DNA from: CAZYTM01 sp964649725
GTDB lineage: Bacteria > Desulfobacterota > Desulfuromonadia > Geobacterales > Geobacteraceae
Length of the DNA stretch: 64,000 nt
Assembly: GCA_964649725.1 (NCBI GenBank)
Contig: CAZYTM010000001.1
Coordinates: 248,001-312,000 of the forward strand
Direction of reading: 5' to 3'
In this document: positions 27,339 through 33,676 of the stretch, in pieces
Numbering within the stretch: the first letter of the stretch is position 1
Layout: each line of letters begins with the position of its first letter
Made by a program: the position numbers and the translations under genes
The notes under the pieces: generated by a model
The model's database searches: none
Told to the model about the DNA's origin: nothing
Seen by the model: the letters and a program-made list of their open reading frames with translations, nothing else

Positions 27339-27367
27339 TTGCCACCATTCTCTTGCTGCGTTATAAT
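27339..27367 (+). promoter_or_regulatory. Sigma70-type promoter directly before the AddB-like gene (probably leaderless)
   Basis: TTGCCA (27339-27344) and TATAAT (27362-27367) are separated by exactly 17 nt. The -10 box ends 5 nt before the ATG at 27373, so transcription would start at about the A of the start codon. No Shine-Dalgarno sequence exists upstream of that ATG. Confidence 0.65.
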
Positions 27368-27372
27368 CTGCC

Positions 27373-30300
27373 ATGCTCACTACCCTTCATATCTTCCCCT
27401 CGGCAGCGGCAGCCGATACCTTCCGGCGGCAATCTCTGGCCGACCGGGCAGCTCACTTCGGCACCACCGCACTGACCCTGAAGGGGCTGGCAGAAATGCT
27501 CTGCCAGGGGGGAGCCGGCCGGCAGCTTTCGCCGAGCGGCCAGCGGATGCTGCTGCATAATCTGGTGCAATCCCAATATGCCGGTCAAACTGGACATTAT
27601 GCAGAACTGCAGAAATTCCCCGGGTTTGTCGAAGCGCTGGCGAGCTGTATTGCCGAACTGAAGCAGGCCGGAATAGAGGCAGGGGATTTCGCCGCGACGG
27701 TCGCCCGGCTCGCACCATATAAGCGGCTCGGCGAACTGGCGCAACTATTTGCCCGGTATGAAAAGAGTCTGGCCCGGCTTGACCTGATCGACGCCAATGA
27801 TATCGAGCGGCTGGCAATAAAATTTCTCCGCCAAGAAGAGAGTCCCCCGGCGCTGCTTAACGGCATCACCTCCCTGCAGCTGCATGCCATCTATGATTTT
27901 ACTCCTGGGCAGCTGACGCTGCTCTGCCAGCTGGCGCGCCGGCTACAGGTCAAGCTCGCCCTCCCTTACGACCCCGACCGACCGGAACTTTATGCCTATG
28001 TTTCCCGCACTGCCGATGCCATAGAGGCGCTGGATGATTCCGCCCTCGACCTCGACCTCGACTTCACCCCCCCGGATGGACCTTTTCTGACCGCTCTCCT
28101 GGCCGCAATCGACGCCGGAAGTGCCAGCCCAGCCACCCCCCTGCCAGGGCCGATGCAGCTACTGGCTGCACCAGGGAGCTATCGCGAATGCGAGGAGATC
28201 GGCCGCAAGGTGCGGAGATTGCTCGAAGCAGGTACCGACCCGGCCGAGATCGCCGTTGCCAGTCGGGAGACCAGGAATTTTGCGCCGATGTTCGAAGATG
28301 TCTGCCGCCGCTTCCGCATCCCGGTCTCCTACCGGCGTGGTACCCCGCTGGCTATAGCGCCGCTGGTTCAGGCCTGCCTGGCTCCATTCCGGGTAATTGC
28401 CAGCCGATTCGGCAGGGAAGAGCTGCTGGCGCTCTACAGTTCGTCCTATGCAGCCGGTTCTCTCCGTAAAGCAACCCCCTCAATGGTTGAAGAGGTCTTG
28501 CTCCGCACCAACTACGTCGATGAAAGTATCGCCGGACTGGCACAGGTTCTGGACCGGCGCATCAAGTCACTGCAACGGGAGCAGCGCAGTTCGGCAGCGG
28601 AAGAGCGGGTCAGGCAGGTACTGCTCCCCCTGATTGCCGAACTGCGCCATTTTGCCGCGCGGAGGAGTCTGCCGGAATTCAACTCCTTGCTGAACAGCTT
28701 CATCGAACGGCAGCAATATTATCAGCAGGGGATAAATGCTGCAGACGAGCGGGCCCTGAAGCGGGATGCCTCCTCCATTACCCTGTTCCGTCAGCTTCTT
28801 CTCGATCTGGAGCATGATTCTGCCATGCTTGGTCTGGCCGCTGCACCAATCGGGCCGGCCGACTATCTGGAACTCCTCTTGCAGGGGATGCAGGGGGTCT
28901 ATTTGAGCGGTGAGCGACGGAGCGGGGTGAGCATCATGAACTTTCATGAGCTGCGCGGCCTCACCTTCCCCCATCTCTTTCTCGGTGGCCTCAATGAAGG
29001 TATCTGCCCGGCCAGACATTTAAGCCACCCCCTATTCAAAGATAACGACAAGCTCCTCTTCCACAAAATCAAAGGGGGGAGGATATTCCGTACCGCAGAT
29101 GAGAAGAGGCTGGAAGAACCGCTCCTCTTCCATCTAGCCATCAGCAGCGCGACAAGGTCGCTCACCCTTTCTTACAGCTATCTTGACGGTCAGGGGAAGG
29201 AACTGCTCCGCTCCCCCTATCTGGACGAACTGTTGAGCGTCATCCCGCTTGCAGAAGAACGTGCTCCGGTCAATCGCGTGGTACCACCACCAACTCTAAC
29301 CCTTGAGCGGGAAGAATTGCTGAACGCCCTGGCTCTGGCCGGCACTGCAAAGCTACCCCCTGGCAGCGGTGACCAGCTGCAGGAGTCGCTTCACCGCATC
29401 ACCGGCAATGCTGCCATGGAGGATGGACGGGAGAGGTTTTTCCAGGCTGCCGGCACGGAAACCCGGAGCGCTGCTGCCACCAAATATACCGGCGCACTGC
29501 ACTCTACTGATATCCGTGCCGAACTGGCCGCCTGGTACTGCAGCCCTCCCGGGAACAGTTTCGCCCCGACCACGCTGGAAGATTATGGCGCCTGCCCGTT
29601 CCGCTACTTCCTCCGCCGCCTGCTCCGCCTCGACCCGCAGGAGAAGCCTGATCTGGAGCTACCGGTACGAGATGAAGGGGCATTGCTGCACACCATACTG
29701 CAGGAGTTTTATCAGCAGTTGCTGAGGCAAAACATGCTGCCGCTTCGTGGACTCCCCACAGAACAGCAGTTGCTGCTGCAGATCATCGCCAGCTGTCGGA
29801 ACAGCTGGGAAAGTGACCGGCATATTGGTGAGCCGCTCCTCTGGGAGATCAGCATCGACCGGCTCACCACCCTGCTGGCCGGGCTGGTTGCCGCCGAGGG
29901 TGAGGCTAACTCACCCTTTATCCCCCAGGCATGTGAGCTCCCCTTCCAGGAGCTGCCGGTCATTTCCCCGGACGGTAGCATCATCTTCCTCCATGGCAAA
30001 CTCGACCGGCTCGACGCCGATATGGCTGCCGGCGCCCTGCGGGTGGTCGACTACAAACTGGCAGCCAACAAGCAGAAGTATCAGCAACTGCTGAAGAGAG
30101 AAGAGTTGGGGGAGAGCTCCTTCCAGATGCCGGTATACCTGCTGGCCGCTGTCAGGGAGTTGGAAAAGCGGACCGGCCGGCACTTAACCAACTGTCATGT
30201 AAGCTACTGGCTGCTCCGCAGCCTCACCCCGCTTGAACAGCAGTTCAGCCTCGATCCAGCCGACCCGGCCGCCGCTTTTTTTGCCACTGACCTTGCAACC

Positions 30301-30474
30301 AGGGGAAGTATGGGGGATAATAATTTCCTGAACCGGCTCTGCAATAAAGTGGCAGCTATGAAAAACGGTGATTTCCAGATCACCCCGACCTCCTGTGACT
30401 ATTGTGATTTCGGGGCAGTATGCCGTTACGTGGCCAGCGGCCGGCCGGCCATGGCGGAATTCGCCGGCGAATAA
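27373..30474 (+). CDS. AddB-like nuclease/inactive helicase with Fe-S cysteines
   Basis: The 1033-aa product has an N-terminal UvrD/RecC-type helicase fold without a Walker A lysine motif. A C-terminal RecB-family PD-(D/E)XK nuclease follows: His in LLHTILQEFY (near 771), DRLDAD, VVDYKLA (near 890) and QMPVYLLA. Four cysteines that can hold a 4Fe-4S cluster, as in AddB, are CPFRYF (near 739) and CDYC...C (near 1007-1014). It probably takes part in end-processing of double-strand breaks with an AddA-like helicase; one such gene lies at the right window edge. ATG 27373 is used with the promoter immediately before it. Confidence 0.85.
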   Translation: MLTTLHIFPSAAAADTFRRQSLADRAAHFGTTALTLKGLAEMLCQGGAGRQLSPSGQRMLLHNLVQSQYAGQTGHYAELQKFPGFVEALASCIAELKQAGIEAGDFAATVARLAPYKRLGELAQLFARYEKSLARLDLIDANDIERLAIKFLRQEESPPALLNGITSLQLHAIYDFTPGQLTLLCQLARRLQVKLALPYDPDRPELYAYVSRTADAIEALDDSALDLDLDFTPPDGPFLTALLAAIDAGSASPATPLPGPMQLLAAPGSYRECEEIGRKVRRLLEAGTDPAEIAVASRETRNFAPMFEDVCRRFRIPVSYRRGTPLAIAPLVQACLAPFRVIASRFGREELLALYSSSYAAGSLRKATPSMVEEVLLRTNYVDESIAGLAQVLDRRIKSLQREQRSSAAEERVRQVLLPLIAELRHFAARRSLPEFNSLLNSFIERQQYYQQGINAADERALKRDASSITLFRQLLLDLEHDSAMLGLAAAPIGPADYLELLLQGMQGVYLSGERRSGVSIMNFHELRGLTFPHLFLGGLNEGICPARHLSHPLFKDNDKLLFHKIKGGRIFRTADEKRLEEPLLFHLAISSATRSLTLSYSYLDGQGKELLRSPYLDELLSVIPLAEERAPVNRVVPPPTLTLEREELLNALALAGTAKLPPGSGDQLQESLHRITGNAAMEDGRERFFQAAGTETRSAAATKYTGALHSTDIRAELAAWYCSPPGNSFAPTTLEDYGACPFRYFLRRLLRLDPQEKPDLELPVRDEGALLHTILQEFYQQLLRQNMLPLRGLPTEQQLLLQIIASCRNSWESDRHIGEPLLWEISIDRLTTLLAGLVAAEGEANSPFIPQACELPFQELPVISPDGSIIFLHGKLDRLDADMAAGALRVVDYKLAANKQKYQQLLKREELGESSFQMPVYLLAAVRELEKRTGRHLTNCHVSYWLLRSLTPLEQQFSLDPADPAAAFFATDLATRGSMGDNNFLNRLCNKVAAMKNGDFQITPTSCDYCDFGAVCRYVASGRPAMAEFAGE

Positions 30475-30519
30475 ACTGCTATATTTAATCCAACATGCCA
30501 AGAAAGGGGAGGAGGAGAT

Positions 30520-31146
30520 ATGACTGACAGGAAACTGTTGCTGCTGCTGTTGCTGGCTATTTTCGGTGCTACTGCGGCAGCCGCGGAGATGACCGCCACC
30601 ACTGCCGAGGGGAAGAAGGTGACTCTGCACGACAACGGCACCTGGAGCTTTGCCAAGGGGGCGCAAAAAGAGCCGGCCGGTAGCGGCAAATATGGACGGA
30701 GCACCGCAGCCACGGAGAAGATCGATATCCTCCGCGGCAAGGCTGCGGTCTTCTATGATCCGCTGAAATGGCGCAACCTTAAGGAGCCTGAACCGGGCCG
30801 GTTCGAATTGACCCATAAGGATGGGGACGCCTATGCCCTGGTTATTGCCGAGCGGATGCAGATGTCGCTCGAATCGTTGCGCAACATCGCCATCAACAAT
30901 GCCCGCGAAGCTGCCCCCGATATCCGGGTGGTGGCTGAAGAGAAGCGTCTGGTGAACGGCAGCGACATCCTGCTGATGCAGACCGCCGGTACCATCCAGG
31001 GGATGCGGATCGTCTATGTCGGCTACTATTTCACCGGCAAGCAGGGTTCGGTACAGGTGATCACCTTTACCGGCGAGAATCTGCTCGACGATTTCCGTAC
31101 CGACCTGGAGGAGTTCCTCAACGGCTTCCAGCTGGTGCAGCAGTGA
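30520..31146 (+). CDS. Exported protein of unknown function
   Basis: The 208-aa product has a signal peptide (about 1-22, ATAAAAE). A short motif VTLHDNGTWSF follows, seen in small exported DUF3157-like proteins. The second half (about 70-205) is mixed alpha/beta and resembles lipoprotein-like domains that end in a helix (LLDDFRTDLEEFLNGFQLV). GGGAGGAGGAG precedes the ATG. It stands between the nuclease gene and the lipocalin gene, 25 nt from the latter, and may be co-transcribed with it. I cannot assign a function. Confidence 0.75.
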   Translation: MTDRKLLLLLLLAIFGATAAAAEMTATTAEGKKVTLHDNGTWSFAKGAQKEPAGSGKYGRSTAATEKIDILRGKAAVFYDPLKWRNLKEPEPGRFELTHKDGDAYALVIAERMQMSLESLRNIAINNAREAAPDIRVVAEEKRLVNGSDILLMQTAGTIQGMRIVYVGYYFTGKQGSVQVITFTGENLLDDFRTDLEEFLNGFQLVQQ

Positions 31147-31171
31147 CAGCACTGCAGATAAGAGCCCCAAA

Positions 31172-31690
31172 GTGATACGTCGACTGATATTGATCATCTT
31201 ATCCCTATTGAGTGGCGGCTGCCTCGGAATACCGAACGGGGTGACACCGGTCAGCGATTTCCAGTTGCAACGTTATCTGGGGAAATGGTACGAGATCGCC
31301 CGCCTCGACCACTCCTTCGAGCGGGGGATGGAGAGAGTGACTGCCGAATACTCGATGCGTGATGACGGCGGAATACGGGTGATAAACAGAGGCTATGACA
31401 ATAAAGCATCCAGATGGAAAGAGGCTGAAGGGAAGGCCTACTTCGCTGCCGGGGATAACGAAGGGTATCTGAAGGTCTCCTTCTTTGGCCCGTTCTACGG
31501 TTCATATATTCTGTTCGAGCTGGACCGGGAGGGGTATCAATACTCCTTCGTCACCAGCAGCAGCCGTTCCTATCTCTGGTTGCTGGCCAGGAGCCCGTCG
31601 GTCAGCAACGAAGTCAGGGAACGCTTTGTCAGCAGGGCGAAGGAGCTTGGATATGCGACTGACAAGCTGATATATGTCCGCCATGATTAG
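31172..31690 (+). CDS. blc: Outer membrane lipocalin lipoprotein (Blc-like)
   Basis: The 172-aa lipocalin has a lipoprotein signal (SLLSGGC; Cys at 17). The family signatures are present: LQRYLGKWYEIARLDHSFERGM (G-x-W-Y motif), YFAAGDNEGYLKVSFFGPFYGSY, and the closing YLWLLARSP with the conserved Arg. Bacterial lipocalins bind fatty acids or lysophospholipids at the outer membrane. The start is GTG; the ribosome-binding site is weak. It probably follows from the upstream exported-protein gene. Confidence 0.92.
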   Translation: MIRRLILIILSLLSGGCLGIPNGVTPVSDFQLQRYLGKWYEIARLDHSFERGMERVTAEYSMRDDGGIRVINRGYDNKASRWKEAEGKAYFAAGDNEGYLKVSFFGPFYGSYILFELDREGYQYSFVTSSSRSYLWLLARSPSVSNEVRERFVSRAKELGYATDKLIYVRHD

Positions 31691-31719
31691 CCGGGGTCCC
31701 GACCGGAAGAGATTTTCCC

Positions 31720-31749
31720 TTGACATCCAGCGCCATTGTCGGCGATTAT
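31720..31749 (+). promoter_or_regulatory. Promoter for the aroF leader transcript
   Basis: TTGACA (31720-31725) is followed after 18 nt by GATTAT (31744-31749), with an overlapping TATAAA at 31747. Start of transcription would fall at about 31756, which is the A of the leader-peptide ATG. An in-frame TTG at 31720 could instead begin a longer peptide if the promoter lies further upstream. Confidence 0.55.
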
Positions 31750-31755
31750 AAAAAA

Positions 31756-31842
31756 ATGATGACCGGCAGCTATTTTACCTTCAACGATTTTTACTTCTGG
31801 TACGGCTTTATCGCCGTCTGCCCGGGTAGAGTTTCGCGTTAG
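31756..31842 (+). CDS. Aromatic-rich leader peptide of the DAHP synthase gene
   Basis: This is a 28-codon frame beginning with two ATGs. Residues 6-18 hold nine aromatic residues out of thirteen (five Phe, three Tyr and one Trp, including FYFWYGF), and it ends with VCPGRVSR and TAG. It is followed by competing RNA structures and an intrinsic terminator, then aroF. This is the layout of ribosome-mediated transcription attenuation, as in pheL or trpL. No Shine-Dalgarno sequence is seen; the likely start of the RNA is at the ATG itself. The assignment as a leader peptide is inference from composition and position, but both are striking. Confidence 0.8.
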   Translation: MMTGSYFTFNDFYFWYGFIAVCPGRVSR

Positions 31843-31876
31843 GTAAGCTGCAATACCATAACCAGACCGAAAGCCG
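31802..31876 (+). promoter_or_regulatory. Antiterminator and competing hairpin of the aroF attenuator
   Basis: CGGCTTT (31803-31809) inside the leader frame is identical to the 3' arm of the terminator and can pair with AAAGCCG (31870-31876). The helix extends with CG (31812-31813) on CG (31868-31869) and GTCTG (31816-31820) on CAGAC (31863-31867). A local hairpin ACGGC/GCCGT (31802-31806 with 31813-31817) competes for the same arm. A further small stem TTAGGTA/TACCATAA lies at 31839-31861. These structures are mutually exclusive with the terminator. Confidence 0.65.
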
Positions 31877-31907
31877 AGGGTGGACGAACCGACCCCCGGC
31901 TTTTTTT
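31870..31907 (+). terminator. Attenuator terminator before aroF
   Basis: AAAGCCG (31870-31876) pairs with CGGCTTT (31897-31903) and, after one mismatch, GGGT with ACCC, around a 10-nt loop. A run of seven T residues (31901-31907) overlaps the arm and ends the hairpin. It lies 71 nt before the aroF ATG, so it can only control the aroF transcript. Confidence 0.9.
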
Positions 31908-31919
31908 ATGTTATTATTT

Positions 31920-31950
31920 AAGGCCAGGGGGATATCATTCATCCGGCCTT
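31920..31950 (+). repeat. Inverted repeat between attenuator and aroF
   Basis: AAGGCC (31920-31925) and GGCCTT (31945-31950) can form a stem with a 19-nt loop, followed by TGTTGTTTTC. It may be a second weak structure in the aroF 5' region. Confidence 0.35.
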
Positions 31951-31978
31951 TGTTGTTTTCGGGAGAGAGGAAGAGGAG

Positions 31979-33001
31979 ATGATCATAGTCATGAAAGCAG
32001 GCGCAGCGAAAAAGGATAAGGACGAGGTATTGAAGCGTATCAAGGAGCTTGGCTACCAGCCGCATGTGATCCATGGTACTACCAGGGATGTGATCGGCGC
32101 AGTCGGTGACGAGCGGGGTAAGCTGGTACTTCAGTCTGTGGAGTCGATGCATGGTGTGGAGAGCGTGGTGCCGATCCTGAAACCGTACAAGCTAGCCTCC
32201 CGGGAGGTGAAGAAAGAACCGAGCATCATCGCCATCAACGAACAGGTAAAGATCGGCGGTCGGGAGATCATCATCATGGCCGGTCCCTGCTCGGTGGAGA
32301 ACGAGACGCAGATCATCGACACTGCCAAAGCGGTCAAGGCAGCCGGGGCACAAGTGCTGCGCGGCGGCGCCTTCAAACCGCGCACCTCCCCCTATTCGTT
32401 CCAGGGGCTGGAGGAGGACGGGCTGAAGCTGCTGGCCAAGGCGCGCCAGCTGACCGGGCTGCCGGTGGTGACCGAGGTGGTCAACCCGGAGACCGCTGAC
32501 CTGGTGGCCGAATATGCCGATATCCTGCAGATCGGCGCCCGTAATGCGCAGAACTTTGCCCTGCTGAAGAAGGTCGGCCAGCTGAAGAAGCCGGTGCTGC
32601 TCAAACGGGGGATGTCGATGACCATCCAGGAGTTCCTGATGAGCGCCGAATATATCATGAGCGAGGGGAACCAGGCGGTCATCCTCTGCGAACGGGGGAT
32701 TCGCACCTTCGAGACTGCCACCCGCAACACCCTCGATCTCTCGGCGGTACCGGTGCTGAAGCAGATGACCCATCTGCCGGTCATAGTCGACCCCTCCCAT
32801 GGCACCGGCAACCACCACTACGTCGCGCCGATGGCCGGCGCTGCCATTGCGGCCGGTGCCGACGGACTGATAATCGAGGTCCACCCCGATCCGGAACATG
32901 CCTCTTCCGACGGGCCACAGTCGCTCAAACCGACCAAGTTCGCCGCCATGATGGTACGGCTTCGCCTGCTGGCCGCTGCAATGGAGCGGGCCCTCCCCTG
33001 A
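31979..33001 (+). CDS. aroF: 3-deoxy-7-phosphoheptulonate (DAHP) synthase
   Basis: This enzyme condenses phosphoenolpyruvate with erythrose 4-phosphate, the first step to chorismate and the aromatic amino acids. The 340-aa product has an N-terminal ferredoxin-like regulatory domain (about 1-70; MIIVMKAGAAKKDKDEVLKR), as in the Thermotoga-type enzyme feedback-inhibited by Tyr/Phe. The type I-beta barrel follows: MAGPCSVENETQ, GAFKPRTSPYSFQG, VLLKRGMSMTIQEFLM and VDPSHGTGNHHYV. A purine-rich GGAGAGAGGAAGAGGAG precedes the ATG. The upstream leader peptide and terminator point to attenuation by charged aromatic tRNAs, in addition to allosteric control. Confidence 0.95.
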   Translation: MIIVMKAGAAKKDKDEVLKRIKELGYQPHVIHGTTRDVIGAVGDERGKLVLQSVESMHGVESVVPILKPYKLASREVKKEPSIIAINEQVKIGGREIIIMAGPCSVENETQIIDTAKAVKAAGAQVLRGGAFKPRTSPYSFQGLEEDGLKLLAKARQLTGLPVVTEVVNPETADLVAEYADILQIGARNAQNFALLKKVGQLKKPVLLKRGMSMTIQEFLMSAEYIMSEGNQAVILCERGIRTFETATRNTLDLSAVPVLKQMTHLPVIVDPSHGTGNHHYVAPMAGAAIAAGADGLIIEVHPDPEHASSDGPQSLKPTKFAAMMVRLRLLAAAMERALP

Positions 33002-33051
33002 TTTTCCGGGTTGCCGCAGGGAGAAGATTGAAGTATTATGCAGCATAACGG

Positions 33052-33069
33052 CCGCCCCGCTGAGGGCGG
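33052..33069 (+). repeat. GC-rich hairpin after aroF
   Basis: CCGCCC (33052-33057) and GGGCGG (33064-33069) form a stem with a 6-nt loop. It is followed by GAAAAC, not T residues, so it is not a classical terminator. It lies just before the ribosome-binding site of the next gene. Confidence 0.4.
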
Positions 33070-33095
33070 GAAAACAAGCATCCACGGAGGGAAGC

Positions 33096-33575
33096 ATGAA
33101 AAAGATCTTGATAGTAACCGTATTTCTGTTGGCAACCATCTGCCGCAGCAACGCCGCCACCCCCTACCAACCGGCAGCCGAAGCAGAGAGCGAAGCACAG
33201 CAGGCGCTGGTGGAACTTCTTACGCTCTGGCGCGACGGCAATTACGATGCCGTTTACGATCGGACCGCCTATGGTGGCAAGCTGGCCAAGGAGAAGTTCG
33301 CCAAGCGTTTGGCCGCAGCCTCACACAGGCCGGTCTGCTGCTGGGAGCAGTTGCAGGAGGTGAAGGTCTTGTCTCGGGACAGCCGGACCGTTTTAGTCCG
33401 CGGCAAAGTCGGCCTCGAAAGTGGCGGCGCCACCGAGTATCGGACCAAATCGTTCAAGCTGGTAAAAGAGGACGAGCGCTGGCGGCTCAGCCAGGGGGAC
33501 ATCCTCTCTCTGGCCGAAGAGAAGAAAGAGAAACGACGTGCCAGCTATCCGAAAAAGAGCGCCTTCAGCTATTAA
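33096..33575 (+). CDS. Small exported protein, NTF2/DUF-like
   Basis: The 159-aa product has a signal peptide (about 1-20, CRSNAA). An alpha-plus-beta domain follows with ALVELLTLWRDGNYDAVYDRT near the start and a strand-rich second half (VLVRGKVGLESG; KSFKLVKEDERWRLS). The layout resembles exported SnoaL/NTF2-like proteins that carry one helix and a curved sheet. The C-terminus is Lys/Glu/Arg-rich. GGAGG precedes the ATG. I do not recognise a specific family. Confidence 0.7.
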   Translation: MKKILIVTVFLLATICRSNAATPYQPAAEAESEAQQALVELLTLWRDGNYDAVYDRTAYGGKLAKEKFAKRLAAASHRPVCCWEQLQEVKVLSRDSRTVLVRGKVGLESGGATEYRTKSFKLVKEDERWRLSQGDILSLAEEKKEKRRASYPKKSAFSY

Positions 33576-33590
33576 GCCTTTCCTGTCAGG

Positions 33591-33622
33591 GGCAGGCACC
33601 TTTGTCGCAAGGGTGACCTGCC
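33591..33622 (+). terminator. Hairpin, possible weak terminator
   Basis: GGCAGG (33591-33596) pairs with CCTGCC (33617-33622), extended by ACC with GGT, followed by TTGATTCTCTGTT. The T content after the stem is moderate, so termination is likely weak. Confidence 0.45.
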
Positions 33623-33639
33623 TTGATTCTCTGTTGTAC

Positions 33640-33670
33640 CTTGACGCAGCTTCACCCCTTAAGGTAGTCT
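33640..33670 (+). promoter_or_regulatory. Possible promoter before the U32 gene (leaderless arrangement)
   Basis: TTGACG is followed after 18 nt by TAGTCT (33665-33670), which ends 6 nt before the ATG at 33677. The nearest purine-rich stretch (AAGG) is too far from the ATG for a good ribosome site, so the RNA may start at the ATG. Confidence 0.4.
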
Positions 33671-33676
33671 GAAAAT

